Assembly: GCA_041689615.1 (NCBI GenBank)
Contig: JBDNFW010000049.1
Location: 1-32,525 of the forward strand
DNA: 32,525 nucleotides
Direction of reading: 5' to 3'
Source of the DNA: UBA7359 sp041689615
GTDB taxonomy: Bacteria > Pseudomonadota > Gammaproteobacteria > Eutrophobiales > Eutrophobiaceae
Below are positions 13,949 through 22,307 of the stretch, piece by piece. A model generated the notes under the pieces. That model saw only the letters and a list, made by a program, of their open reading frames with translations, was not told where the DNA came from and made no database searches. Within the stretch, counting starts at the first letter, position 1, and every line of letters starts with the position of its first letter. The translations under genes and the position numbers were made by a program.

Positions 13949-14810
13949 ATTGATTCAACGAAGATTAGACGAATATCAAGCAAGGAATGCTATTGAAGAA
14001 GAACAAGCTATTAAAGAGATTATTCAGGAGATCTCATTGTTTGCATTATGGAAAGCAGGCTTTTTTGAAATCGCAGCATTTCAAGGCGGAACGAGTTTGC
14101 GTATTCTGCATGGATTACCAAGATTTTCTGAAGATTTAGATTTTATTTTAAAGGAGCCTGACTCTGAATTTGATTGGACTAGTTATCTTGAAAGAATGTT
14201 GGACAGTTTGGTAGAGTTTGGTTTAAAGACGGAAGTGAAAGATAAAAGTCGGATGGATCAAAGAGTAAAGAAAGCCTTAATCAAAGATAATTCGATTAGC
14301 AATCAATTAGATCTTTCATTTTATCGAGGACAATCAGGACAAAAACAAATCATTAAGTTAGAAATAGATATTAATCCACCATTAGGATCAACATTTGAGT
14401 ATACCTATAAAGATTTTCCTGTAGATTATGAAGTTTGTCATCAGGATTTAAGTAGTAATTTTTCATTGAAGGTTCATGCATTACTTTGCAGAGAATATTT
14501 AAAAGGTCGAGATTGGTATGATTTTAATTGGTACATAAAGAATGGAATTAAACCGAATTTACAGTTATTACAAGCCGCATTGATTCAGTGGGGTCCTTGG
14601 CAAGGACAGAAATTAAACATTGATGAACAATGGCTAAAAGATGCATTGCTAAAGAAGATTTCTTCAATTGATTGGAAAGAAGCTACTACTGACGTCGAAC
14701 GTTTTATGAATAAGACCGAAAGAGATAGCCTCAAGTTGTGGAGTGAACGTTTCTTTACTCAGAAAACGAATCAACTATTTAATTATGTGCCAATCTGGAA
14801 AAACGTCTAG
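13941..14810 (+). CDS. abiEii: AbiEii-type nucleotidyltransferase toxin (second pair)
   Basis: 289 residues, normal family length. Signatures: FQGGTSLR with GGT at 49-51, LPRFSEDLDF with the acidic pair at 64-67, EIDINPP at 141-147, and KVHALLCREYLKGRDWYDFN at 177-196 (the K...R...KGRDWYD helices). Proteins of this family add nucleotides to RNA and stop translation. Unlike the toxin at 3220 it has no WYL or zinc-finger extension. Translational overlap with the antitoxin gene keeps the two coupled. Confidence 0.9.
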   Translation: MIELIQRRLDEYQARNAIEEEQAIKEIIQEISLFALWKAGFFEIAAFQGGTSLRILHGLPRFSEDLDFILKEPDSEFDWTSYLERMLDSLVEFGLKTEVKDKSRMDQRVKKALIKDNSISNQLDLSFYRGQSGQKQIIKLEIDINPPLGSTFEYTYKDFPVDYEVCHQDLSSNFSLKVHALLCREYLKGRDWYDFNWYIKNGIKPNLQLLQAALIQWGPWQGQKLNIDEQWLKDALLKKISSIDWKEATTDVERFMNKTERDSLKLWSERFFTQKTNQLFNYVPIWKNV

Positions 14811-14821
14811 ACGATGATTGC

Positions 14822-15121
14822 TTAAAGATCCTTATAACTGATCATTATTGAGCCATCATCTTCAAAGTCTTTTTTTTCAATCAGGTGTCTTGCTGCATTT
14901 TCAATTTCAGTCCGATAGTTGGTGACTAATTGCATTGGTTGATTAGGGAAGAAATTGAATTTATTCCTCAGGTCTTTGATCTTGATTCTGCATGAAACTC
15001 GCTTTCCACTACACTGCGCAGCAATTGTTGCGACATTGGTGATCGGATTCAAGCATTGCATAGATGGAAATGAAATACGTCCATCACTCGTTTTATCTTG
15101 TTTGTGTATATGTACATTCAT
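14822..15121 (-). CDS. DUF1488-family protein
   Basis: 99 residues with the DUF1488 pattern: RISFPSMQCLNP near the start, a central CSGKRVSCRIKIKDLRNKF, and YRTEIENAARHLIEKKDFED followed by DGSIMIS. The family is small, widespread in proteobacteria and of unknown function. It converges with the AbiEii gene (11 bp apart) and lies upstream of, and in the same direction as, the truncated glycosyltransferase copy; the intact glycosyltransferase is behind it. Confidence 0.75.
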   Translation of the reverse strand: MNVHIHKQDKTSDGRISFPSMQCLNPITNVATIAAQCSGKRVSCRIKIKDLRNKFNFFPNQPMQLVTNYRTEIENAARHLIEKKDFEDDGSIMISYKDL

Positions 15122-15296
15122 AGCGTAAGCCTTATTTTATGAGATGCCTTGATGCACGTTGATGTGCAATCTTCTCTGGTGTGACAAACGCAATGATACC
15201 GATTAGCTAGAAGGGTGATGAATACGTTATGTAACGCAAATGATAATTATAGCATAATCTAGACAGGGTCAGAGGAGACCTTTCAATTTAACTTAC

Positions 15297-16019
15297 TTAA
15301 GAAGGCCTGCGATACCAAAGCGTACATAAAGACTTGATGCGTACTGTGAAGGGAAACACCGTGAACAGTAATACATAAAGATAGATACGCAGCGGTGAAT
15401 ACCATTGCATCTTGCGCATTGAGGTGATGACTGGTGGTTGTTTGATAATGCAGAAACTTTGTTTTCTTTTTGTTCCTAATTTTTTCATCTCTCTGGATAA
15501 CCAGATTTCTTCACTGGCATAGACTGCTTCACTAAAACCACCGATGGTTTCAAAGGCATCACGCTGGCAATAGATAAAACTGCCTGCTGCGTTTTGTGTA
15601 TGGATAGAAATAAAATTCCAGAGATTAAGTAATAACTGCATTGAGAATTGCAACGGCATATCACCCGCCACGCAAGCACCGCCACCAATAATTTTTTTGC
15701 TCTCAAGATTGGCCAGGGCTTGTTGTAATAAGGCATTCGGTATAATTGTATCGGCATCGACAAAGATCAGGTAACGGCCTTGTGCTGCTTTTGCGCCCGC
15801 ATTTCTGGCGCGTGATATTTGATTGATTGCTTCAAAGATGACCTGTGCGCCCTGGGCCTTGGCGATCTCTGCAGTTCGGTCGCTGCAGTTATTATCGACC
15901 ACAATAATTTCACCGTTGAGATCCAGTTGTGGCATGGCTTCCTGCAGGGCGGTTAAGGTTGCCTGTAGATAATCTTCCTCGTTATAGGCGGGGATAATGA
16001 TTGAATAATCGATATGCAT
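15297..16019 (-). CDS. Family-2 glycosyltransferase
   Basis: 240 residues of GT-A fold: YSIIIPAYNEEDYLQATL at the N-terminus, EIIVVDNNCSDRTAEIA, the metal-binding FVDADT (DAD at 88-90), GGFSEAVYASEEIWLSREMK as acceptor-side motif, and a hydrophobic C-terminal segment (LRIYLYVLLFTVFPF) that may anchor it in the membrane. It transfers a sugar from a nucleotide donor, acceptor unknown. A diverged 3' fragment of the same gene is at 12851-13133, on the far side of the AbiE cassette. Confidence 0.9.
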   Translation of the reverse strand: MHIDYSIIIPAYNEEDYLQATLTALQEAMPQLDLNGEIIVVDNNCSDRTAEIAKAQGAQVIFEAINQISRARNAGAKAAQGRYLIFVDADTIIPNALLQQALANLESKKIIGGGACVAGDMPLQFSMQLLLNLWNFISIHTQNAAGSFIYCQRDAFETIGGFSEAVYASEEIWLSREMKKLGTKRKQSFCIIKQPPVITSMRKMQWYSPLRIYLYVLLFTVFPFTVRIKSLCTLWYRRPS

Positions 16020-16239
16020 GTCAGCGTCTGGTTGGGTTAAAGTATATGTATAATAACGTAAATAATACGACGTGAGTTATAAAGAGAGAAAATGCTAGTC
16101 TGGAAAAGCTAATCTAGGTTCCCGCTAAAAATGAGTTGGGATTAGGTGATTATGTTGAAAGTAAAAATTAAATCACTATCATCGGGTTATATAAGGTAAC
16201 AAGCGTTACAATGTTTTAAATTAAGAGTGGATGACATAA

Positions 16240-17151
16240 ATGAGTTCTGTGATAAATACTGAAATAGAAAACGGCACAACACGTGAGATCGATGGCAAGC
16301 ATTGTGTGTATTACGATGGTTACTGGATTCGAAGTTATCATTTGAATGAGGATAGTTATGCTGATAAGAAACAGATGATTGATTTGTTAACGCGTCGTGT
16401 GTTTCATCATGTTGAGCAGGGCATAAATACGCCAAGTAATCGTCTGGATGAGATTCGTGCTATTTATGAAGCTGAGGATGATACGGCAAGAAAGCGTGTG
16501 AAAGGTGCGATGTTGGCCGGTTCTTTATTGAATCGTGGTCGTCATATCCTGACGGTTATTGTGGAGCTGGAAGAAGCCGGGGTTAAGATTGAAAGTAGTA
16601 ATGAATTATTGCGCGAATGTGGTCGTTGTTTTATAGAAGCATTGGAGCTTGGCAAGAATATTAAATTGGGTGATGGTGGTGAAGGTATTGATGAACTCTG
16701 GGGTGAACCGTTCAAGGTGTTCACGATGCCGATTGAAGATTTTTTTAAGAGTCGTTATATCAAGATTGCACAAACGATGTCCGAGATTGATCAGGTTAAA
16801 GATGCGACGCGCAGTGTGATTTGTCAGTTCACAAAGTTTGATCATATTAAAGTTAAGTTGTTAGAACTTACCGAGATGACCAAGCTGGCTTGCGAAACCA
16901 TACGCAGTGATCCGGTTATCTTTGATGTCTGGCCGCGATATATCGCCGCAAAAGAAAATTACGAAGAGTGTATGTTTGGATTGGCTGATAATAAAGATAA
17001 TAATGGTTATTCACTTTCCTTGGAGGCTTATCGCCTGATTAAAGAAGGTGGTGAGTTGCTGATTAAACTGGCGACCTTACGCGTACCGATACCCAATAGT
17101 GTTAAAGACTTTAGCCAACGTTGTAATGACTTTGTTGTTGAAGAGAATTAA
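16240..17151 (+). CDS. Hypothetical protein, mostly helical
   Basis: 303 residues, soluble, with no signal peptide or membrane segment. Visible segments: REIDGKHCVYYDGYWIRSY near the N-terminus, then helical stretches such as LLTRRVFHHVEQGINTPSNR and ARKRVKGAMLAGSLLNRGRH. I do not recognise a domain. GAGTGGA precedes the ATG. It is divergent from the glycosyltransferase with a 220-bp intergenic region, and is followed 32 bp later by the DUF4870 gene in the same direction. Codon use is like the core genes around it. Confidence 0.7.
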   Translation: MSSVINTEIENGTTREIDGKHCVYYDGYWIRSYHLNEDSYADKKQMIDLLTRRVFHHVEQGINTPSNRLDEIRAIYEAEDDTARKRVKGAMLAGSLLNRGRHILTVIVELEEAGVKIESSNELLRECGRCFIEALELGKNIKLGDGGEGIDELWGEPFKVFTMPIEDFFKSRYIKIAQTMSEIDQVKDATRSVICQFTKFDHIKVKLLELTEMTKLACETIRSDPVIFDVWPRYIAAKENYEECMFGLADNKDNNGYSLSLEAYRLIKEGGELLIKLATLRVPIPNSVKDFSQRCNDFVVEEN

Positions 17152-17183
17152 CGGCATTTTAATAACACATTAGATTACAAGCA

Positions 17184-18233
17184 ATGAGTCGTAAAACTTC
17201 CATTATTTTACTTCTTATTGGAATGCTCCTGTTCTTGGGGAGTTGTGCGCCTTTTGGCTATGCCATTTATTATGAAGTTGTTATCGATTCATCTCAACAT
17301 CATGATCTTTCCGGTGTCGGAACTTCTGACGAAGTAAGCTTTAATTCAAGCCCGGCTACGATGGCTCGGCTTGCTGTTGAAGCGCATATTACGACTAGTT
17401 CTGTACAAGAAAATCCGGATGATTTTTCCGATGATTATCTTGCTCGTTTTAAATTTCCTATTACTTACAGCATCAGCGATGCTAATGGTAATACACTGAT
17501 TAATGAAGACGTTGCTTTAGTCTGGAAAGAGGGTGGTTCTGTAACAAAAAGCAATGAAGAGACAACTAGTACCGGAGGTACGCTGACTGCCAGAAGCAGT
17601 TTTGATAAATTTACTGTGCCTGCCGATGGTAGCTTTAATATTACGATTGAAGTTGATCCCGATACGACTTATGAAGCAAGTGCTACATCGTTAAAATTAC
17701 ATTTGTATGAAGGCATGATCGATAATACCTGGTATGTCGTTGCTGGAATCTCGATGCTTTGCATTGGTTTTATTTTGGCAATGATTGGTTTTATATTTTT
17801 CCTAACGAATGCAACGAATGAGACTTATCAACAGCAACTCTCCGATCCAAATGCAATAGGAAATATTGGGCAAGAAAACGCAGAGGCTAATCAACAAGCA
17901 ATGTTTATTCAGTTGTCTGCCTTTGCGGGTTATATTATCCCGTTAGGTAGCATTATCGTTCCGCTTATTTTATGGCAGGTATGGAAGGATAAAGATCCTT
18001 ACATTGATAAAATGGGACGAGAGGCCGTTAATTTTCAGCTAAGCATGGCGCTTTATTATATTATTTGTTTAATTTTGATGTTTATTCTGATTGGTCTGGT
18101 ATTAATTTTCTTTGTGATGATTTTTCATTTAATCTTTATTATTATTGGCGCCGTACAAACGTCTCGTGGTGTCGACTATCGTTACCCAATGATAATCCGT
18201 TTTATTAAATATAAAACTGGAGCTTTAGAATGA
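17184..18233 (+). CDS. DUF4870-type membrane protein with an N-terminal exported domain
   Basis: 349 residues. A hydrophobic N-terminal helix ends in LFLGSC, a borderline lipobox. Residues about 35-190 form a beta-rich exported region (TYSISDANGN, FKFPI, FNITIEVDPDTTYEA). Transmembrane helices follow at about 190-215 (WYVVAGISMLCIGFILAMIG) and then a DUF4870 domain from about 250 to the end: AFAGYIIPLGSIIVPLILW, KMGREAVNFQLSMALY, and a last hydrophobic pair. DUF4870 is related to Tic20-like membrane domains of unknown role. The added outer domain is unusual for the family. Confidence 0.75.
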   Translation: MSRKTSIILLLIGMLLFLGSCAPFGYAIYYEVVIDSSQHHDLSGVGTSDEVSFNSSPATMARLAVEAHITTSSVQENPDDFSDDYLARFKFPITYSISDANGNTLINEDVALVWKEGGSVTKSNEETTSTGGTLTARSSFDKFTVPADGSFNITIEVDPDTTYEASATSLKLHLYEGMIDNTWYVVAGISMLCIGFILAMIGFIFFLTNATNETYQQQLSDPNAIGNIGQENAEANQQAMFIQLSAFAGYIIPLGSIIVPLILWQVWKDKDPYIDKMGREAVNFQLSMALYYIICLILMFILIGLVLIFFVMIFHLIFIIIGAVQTSRGVDYRYPMIIRFIKYKTGALE

Positions 18234-18303
18234 AGTTAGCTGTCATGATTTTGAGAGTGAATCACTAATCTCGTATTCGGCATTATCAATGCAGTATTTG
18301 GCA

Positions 18304-18315
18304 CAGGTCTTGAAT
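18304..18315. repeat. CAGGTCTTGAAT motif, third copy
   Basis: The same 12-mer is at 7574-7585 and, split by the hairpin element, at 1323-1330 plus 1452-1459. Here it lies in the 159-bp gap between the DUF4870 and MarC genes, which holds no gene I can support. Similar motifs occur at ends of REP/RAYT-type elements in gammaproteobacteria; that link is inference. Confidence 0.35.
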
Positions 18316-18392
18316 CTTTTATTAGCAGTTAAACTGAGCAAGGCTATGATGAACAGTTATAGAACATTATTTTCCTTTGCGGGCAAGGTGTT

Positions 18393-19013
18393 ATGAATGA
18401 TGCATTAAACGCATTTGTTGTGTTGATTATCGTTGTCGATCCCGTTGGTGTTGCCTGGTTGTTTGCGGCATTAACAGTTGGCTGTGAACTGAAACAACAG
18501 CGGCGCATGGCGATTCAAGGCGTTATCTTTGCGCTTGTCTTTATGTATTTGTTCTTTTTTCTGGGCGAATATGTTTTAAATTGGATGCAGATAAGTCTGG
18601 CTGCGTTTCGTATTGCCGGTGGCATCTTACTTTTTTTATTAGCGCTTGAGATGGTATTTGCGCGTCATTCAGGTTTACGTTCAACTACCAGTGCTGAAAA
18701 GCTAGAAGCAGAAAAGAAACAAGATCTTTCTATCTTCCCGCTGGCCTTTCCCTTACTCGCGGGACCGGGTGCATTAGCCACGGTCATGTTGATGGCCGGG
18801 CATATAGAAACACTTTCTCAACGCGTTACAATGAGCGCTGTTATTTTTATGGTCTGCGCTATTACTATGATCACGTTATTAATGGCGAGGACGTTGTCTG
18901 TTCGCTTAGGTGAGACGGGTGCGAATGTGATTAGTCGTTTGTTTGGTCTGATACTCGCGGCATTGGCAGTGCAATTTGTTATCGATGGTATCAAGCAGAG
19001 CTTTTTTAGTTAA
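18393..19013 (+). CDS. MarC/NAAT-family membrane protein
   Basis: 206 residues with about six transmembrane helices and family signatures: LIIVVDPVGVAWLFAALT in the first helix region, FRIAGGILLFLLALEMVF, and FPLLAGPGALATVMLMAG in the middle, each half containing a P-G-rich re-entrant-like motif. MarC proteins sit in the inner membrane; a transport role is assumed but not established. The ATG has only a weak purine-rich site (GGGCAAGG) upstream. Confidence 0.88.
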   Translation: MNDALNAFVVLIIVVDPVGVAWLFAALTVGCELKQQRRMAIQGVIFALVFMYLFFFLGEYVLNWMQISLAAFRIAGGILLFLLALEMVFARHSGLRSTTSAEKLEAEKKQDLSIFPLAFPLLAGPGALATVMLMAGHIETLSQRVTMSAVIFMVCAITMITLLMARTLSVRLGETGANVISRLFGLILAALAVQFVIDGIKQSFFS

Positions 19014-19128
19014 AATTAGCCACTCTTGCGCAAGCCGCGCTGGTATAATTCATAAACTAACTTTACAGGGCTTAATGATGTTTTATATCTATCGTCTGCC
19101 TTAAACAATATTCGGAGCATTGTATTAC

Positions 19129-19674
19129 ATGGGGAATTCACTAATTGATCAAATGAAGAAGGCCGGTCTGGTTAATAATACCAAGGCGCATAAAGCCAAG
19201 CATGATCAATATAAAAATAAAAAGCAGAAAGTAAAGAAAGGTTCGGCTGAACAATTAGACGAAGCGAAGATACTTGCGCAAAAAGCGCAGGCGGAAAAAG
19301 TTGAACGTGATCGACAGATTAATTTGCAAAAGAAAGAAGAAGCGGAACGTAAAGCTATTGCGGCGCAGATTATTCAGTTGATAGAAACCAATCGTGTTGA
19401 TGATCGTGATGGCGAGATTGTTTATAACTTTACCGATGGTAAAGTCGTTAAACGTCTGTTTGTTTCAGAGAAGATTTATCAACATCTTATTTCCGGCAAG
19501 CTGTCTATCGCCAAATTAGGTGAAGCATATGAATTAGTGCCTAAGCCTGTTGCCGAGAAAATTAAGCAACGTGATCCGAAGTGCATTATTAATAATGAAG
19601 TCGTTGCCGAGTCAGTTGACGAAGGAGATGATCCTTATGCTGATTACAAAATACCAGATGACTTAATTTGGTAG
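19129..19674 (+). CDS. DUF2058 family protein (YaiL-like)
   Basis: 181 residues from ATG 19129 (MGNSLIDQMKKAGLV), which is the family opening; the upstream TTG at 19120 is too close to GGAG at 19114. A Lys/Gln/Glu-rich coiled-coil region (about 20-75) precedes the conserved domain (YNFTDGKVVKRLFVSEKIYQ, LSIAKLGEAYELVPKPVAEK) and ends IPDDLIW. E. coli YaiL is ribosome/nucleoprotein-associated with unknown function. Just after its stop lies a hairpin element and then a second copy of the last eight codons. Confidence 0.9.
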   Translation: MGNSLIDQMKKAGLVNNTKAHKAKHDQYKNKKQKVKKGSAEQLDEAKILAQKAQAEKVERDRQINLQKKEEAERKAIAAQIIQLIETNRVDDRDGEIVYNFTDGKVVKRLFVSEKIYQHLISGKLSIAKLGEAYELVPKPVAEKIKQRDPKCIINNEVVAESVDEGDDPYADYKIPDDLIW

Positions 19675-19686
19675 AGGGTATCGTTT

Positions 19687-19800
19687 CGGTAATTGCTCCT
19701 GCATCGCATAAAGCGCCTACTGTTGGTACTCTACTACCTCGACTTTGTCTCCTGAGTCGTTCTACCTCCCGCGTCCATGCGGTCGTACATCCATGTAGGC
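19687..19800. repeat. Dispersed hairpin element, copy 2
   Basis: It begins CGGTAATTGCTCC and shares AAAGCGCCTACTGTTGGTAC and CTCTAC with the copy at 1331. Its hairpins are CCGC-GTCCAT-GCGG followed by GTCGT, and TACAT-CC-ATGTA. Relative to copy 1 both arms of the stems have changed together, so pairing is conserved while sequence is not. It lies between two copies of the DUF2058 gene tail. Confidence 0.65.
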
Positions 19801-19824
19801 ATTCCTGATGACCTGATTTGGTAG
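19801..19824 (+). repeat. Duplicate of the last eight codons of the DUF2058 gene
   Basis: This 24-bp stretch encodes IPDDLIW-stop and repeats 19651-19674 exactly 150 bp downstream and in the same frame. The four differences are all synonymous (ATA/ATT, CCA/CCT, and two in TTA/CTG). It is noncoding now because stops intervene. Confidence 0.8.
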
Positions 19825-19831
19825 AAATGCA

Positions 19832-20065
19832 TTATATGTAAATCTGTTGACCGTTCAGTAGTTCAAATATCTCATCTTTCGGGCCGTCAACGTCGAGTTG
19901 ATCTTCTTTTATGTTCGTGACGTTATAACCAAAGTTTTTGAGTTTTTCTGCATAGAATTCTATCGGTGGATTTTCGCCGAGTTTGTGATCGGCGGTGCGG
20001 TGAAAGTTTTGCGCATCTGCCAGACTTAGTGTCAAGATGCCTGTTTCCCGGTTGTATTCGGTCAT
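19832..20065 (-). CDS. Small hypothetical protein
   Basis: 77 residues: TGILTLSLADAQNFHRTADH, EFYAEKLKNFGYNVTNIKED and an acidic C-terminus (DGPKDEIFELLNGQQIYI). No domain recognised. The start at 20065 is preceded on the minus strand by a weak GGGG-type site. The composition and the conserved-looking hydrophobic pattern suggest a real gene; it converges with the DUF2058 gene and is divergent from the host-attachment gene. Confidence 0.55.
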   Translation of the reverse strand: MTEYNRETGILTLSLADAQNFHRTADHKLGENPPIEFYAEKLKNFGYNVTNIKEDQLDVDGPKDEIFELLNGQQIYI

Positions 20066-20162
20066 ATTGGTTGTCCCCGATAGGTTTGCTTGCTGTTATA
20101 CTATAGTCCTATTTTAACGGGTTTTTGATCTGGATTAAAAAAAACAAATTTATTCTACAATT

Positions 20163-20186
20163 AAAGCAATAAAGCAATAAAGCAAT
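20163..20186. repeat. Short tandem repeat, AAAGCAAT x3
   Basis: Three perfect 8-bp units directly precede AAGG, the probable ribosome binding site of the gene at 20203. Copy-number change by slippage could alter the leader length, as in simple phase-variable loci; with only three units this is speculative. Confidence 0.8.
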
Positions 20187-20202
20187 AAGGTAAATAACGA
20201 TA

Positions 20203-20613
20203 ATGAGTGATGCAACAACGTGGGCGGTTTTGTGCGATGGCAGATATATCAAGGTAATGGTCAATAAGGGTGTGGGGAAAAGTCTGAACGTTTTGGATGC
20301 GGATAAGCACGAAGATTTGGCGGCGCTTTGCTATAAGATGGTTAATAGTAAACCTGAGTTTTCGGTAAAAGGTTCTGTTAAGTCCGAAAGTATTAATTTT
20401 ATTCAGTTACAAGCCGACTTTTTAGCGAAGCAGTATGAGAAAGGTTTATTTGGTCGGTTGGTTATTGCAGCGCCAGCTGAAGTGATTAAGTCATTGAGAA
20501 GTGCTTTGCCAGAAAATATCAATCAGTTGGTTGTCGGCGAATTACCTGAAGATATTACAACTATGTCTTGCGATATTATCGAAGATAAATTGGCTAATAT
20601 TATTGCTGCTTAA
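20203..20613 (+). CDS. Host-attachment family protein (baeRF-like)
   Basis: 136 residues matching the family first described as required for attachment to host cells: TWAVLCDGRYIKVMVNKG at the start, FLAKQYEKGLFGRLVIAAPA and PEDITTMSCDIIEDKLANII at the end. The family is related to the release-factor/Pelota central domain and probably binds RNA or ribosomes. It is followed 32 bp later by a DUF1840 gene, likely cotranscribed. AATAAGG sits before the ATG. Confidence 0.75.
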   Translation: MSDATTWAVLCDGRYIKVMVNKGVGKSLNVLDADKHEDLAALCYKMVNSKPEFSVKGSVKSESINFIQLQADFLAKQYEKGLFGRLVIAAPAEVIKSLRSALPENINQLVVGELPEDITTMSCDIIEDKLANIIAA

Positions 20614-20645
20614 TAGAAACCGTAAATATTACTGGGAACAACATT

Positions 20646-20963
20646 ATGTTAATAACGTTTGAATCGAATGCACATACCGACGTCACGATGTTTGCTGATA
20701 TTGCTAAATCACTGATCAAGATGATGGGACACAGTGGCACGATACCGAGTGCAATAGCGGCGAAAGGTATTCCCGCAGCTTTAGAACATTTAAAAAAAGC
20801 GCTGGAAGCTGAATCGCCCGAGGAACGTGATGAAGTTGTTAATGAAGACGAAGATGAAGAAGAAACTGAGGTGAGTATGTCTGGCCGTGCATTTCCATTA
20901 GTCGAAATGCTAAAAGCAGCAGCTAAAGAAAATCAAGCTATTATGTGGTATCAAAAAAAATAA
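20646..20963 (+). CDS. DUF1840 family protein
   Basis: 105 residues with the family layout: MLITFESNAHTDVTMFADIA, then KMMGHSGTIPSAIAAKGIPA (helical), a variable acidic linker (EDEDEEETE), and RAFPLVEMLKAA followed by IMWYQK. Function unknown, common in beta- and gammaproteobacteria. It converges with the small cysteine-containing gene, with only 4 bp between stop codons. Confidence 0.85.
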   Translation: MLITFESNAHTDVTMFADIAKSLIKMMGHSGTIPSAIAAKGIPAALEHLKKALEAESPEERDEVVNEDEDEEETEVSMSGRAFPLVEMLKAAAKENQAIMWYQKK

Positions 20964-20967
20964 TACT

Positions 20968-21123
20968 TTAATCAGGTGGCTTGGATTCAGTTGATTTTGA
21001 ATCTTTAGGTTCTTGTCCTGGTTGTTCTTCACCATAGTTTCCGAGTACGCTTTTTAGAACACAGAATTTAACGATAGTACATTTATTGCAACCTACTGAA
21101 TTTGCTATTGGGCAGATAGCCAT
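20968..21123 (-). CDS. 51-residue cysteine-containing small protein
   Basis: From the minus-strand ATG at 21123, behind a strong GGAGAAAGCT site, the frame gives MAICPIANSVGCNKCTIVKF, CVLKSVLGNYG and a Pro/Ser/Lys/Glu-rich tail ending in SKPPD. Four Cys (4, 12, 15 and 21) suggest metal or iron-sulphur binding. It is too short for common ORF cut-offs. No family recognised. It converges with DUF1840 and has 214 bp of AT-rich intergenic DNA upstream. Confidence 0.6.
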   Translation of the reverse strand: MAICPIANSVGCNKCTIVKFCVLKSVLGNYGEEQPGQEPKDSKSTESKPPD

Positions 21124-21337
21124 AGCTTTCTCCTTATTTGTCGCTGCTACAGTTAATGTATAGTCTTTATTCTTCCAGAGTCAATTAAAAATTATTTAAT
21201 TATTAGCTGCCTGATACATATTCAATATAAGCTTAGTGTTCGGCGGTGGCTATAAATATGATCATTATTAGTTGATGCATATTGCTACAATAACATTCCT
21301 ATAAAATAAAATAAAATATAAGACGTTATAATTTCTT

Positions 21338-22222
21338 ATGCGATTATGGTTACCTACTTTTGCTCTACTCCTTTGTCATATGATTACTGGCACGGCTTCG
21401 GTATCGATGCGTTATTTTGTCAACATTCTTGACCCGGTTGAAATTGCCTTTATGCGTTATCTTCTTGGTGGATTATTTATATTGCCGTTATTCTTTTTAT
21501 TTCGCAGTCCAAATTTAACCCGGAGTTTATGTATTAAGTCGATTGCATTGGGTATTTTGTTTTTTGCTTTGTTTCCTTACTTATTTGCACAAGCTTTTGT
21601 TTATACCAATGCGGCACGCGGTTCACTGGTGTTGGCAACCATGCCTATCTGGACCATGCTAATTGCCAAGGCAGTTGGTCATGAGAAAATTAACCTGTTG
21701 TCCTTGTCAGTGATAGGACTTGCCTTGTTAGGTTTGTTTATCTCACTTTCTGATAAGTTGTTTATGCCGATGGATGGTGCTGTCTCGTTTAAAGGGGAGC
21801 TGATCATGTTGCTTGCAGCACTAGCTGGAGCTATCTATGCGATTTTTGCTCGTCCTGTTCTGAAACAAATTCCCGCAACAACAATGACACCGATTGCCAT
21901 GTTAGCCGGGTGTACAGTTCTTTTGCCGTTTGCTATTGCCAGTGGTATAGATAAACATGTTTTGGCTTTGTCACCCATGCAAATTGGATTAGTGGTTTAT
22001 GTCGGCATCGTGACCGGAGGTATTGCCTTCTTTTTATTCAACTGGGTCTTAACCAGAACCACCGCTACGTTTAACACCATGTTTGTCACCTTAAACCCCA
22101 TCGTCGCTATCTTTTTGGGTTATTTGTTTTTAGGCGAAATTATTAAGATCAACTTTATTATTGGCGTCTTAGTTGTCTTCAGCGGACTCGGTCTTGCTGT
22201 TTATTCGCAACAACAGGAATAA
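21338..22222 (+). CDS. EamA/DMT-family transporter
   Basis: 294 residues, about ten transmembrane helices in two EamA repeats. Signatures: VSMRYFVNILDPVEIAFMRY in helix 1-2, FVYTNAARGSLVLATMPIWT, and in the second repeat LTRTTATFNTMFVTLNPIVA and FLGYLFLGE. The family exports or imports small metabolites (amino acids, cofactors); the substrate is not predictable. There is no clear Shine-Dalgarno at ATG 21338, but the N-terminus begins naturally at the first helix. Confidence 0.88.
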   Translation: MRLWLPTFALLLCHMITGTASVSMRYFVNILDPVEIAFMRYLLGGLFILPLFFLFRSPNLTRSLCIKSIALGILFFALFPYLFAQAFVYTNAARGSLVLATMPIWTMLIAKAVGHEKINLLSLSVIGLALLGLFISLSDKLFMPMDGAVSFKGELIMLLAALAGAIYAIFARPVLKQIPATTMTPIAMLAGCTVLLPFAIASGIDKHVLALSPMQIGLVVYVGIVTGGIAFFLFNWVLTRTTATFNTMFVTLNPIVAIFLGYLFLGEIIKINFIIGVLVVFSGLGLAVYSQQQE

Positions 22223-22253
22223 TTTTTATTCTCTAAGAATAAACTTGAAAAGA

Positions 22254-22291
22254 CCCAAAAAGGGACTTATAGTACCCAAATTGGGACTTTA
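22254..22291 (+). promoter_or_regulatory. Operator-like direct repeats before the HTH-nucleotidyltransferase gene
   Basis: CCCAAAAAGGGACTTATAG at 22254 and CCCAAATTGGGACTTTAG at 22275 are 21 bp apart, about two helical turns. The second contains the 11-bp palindrome CCCAA-A-TTGGG. They end just before the GAGGTG ribosome site, so the winged-helix domain of the encoded protein probably binds here and represses its own operon. Confidence 0.5.
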
Positions 22292-22307
22292 GTTGAGGTG
22301 TGATTTT

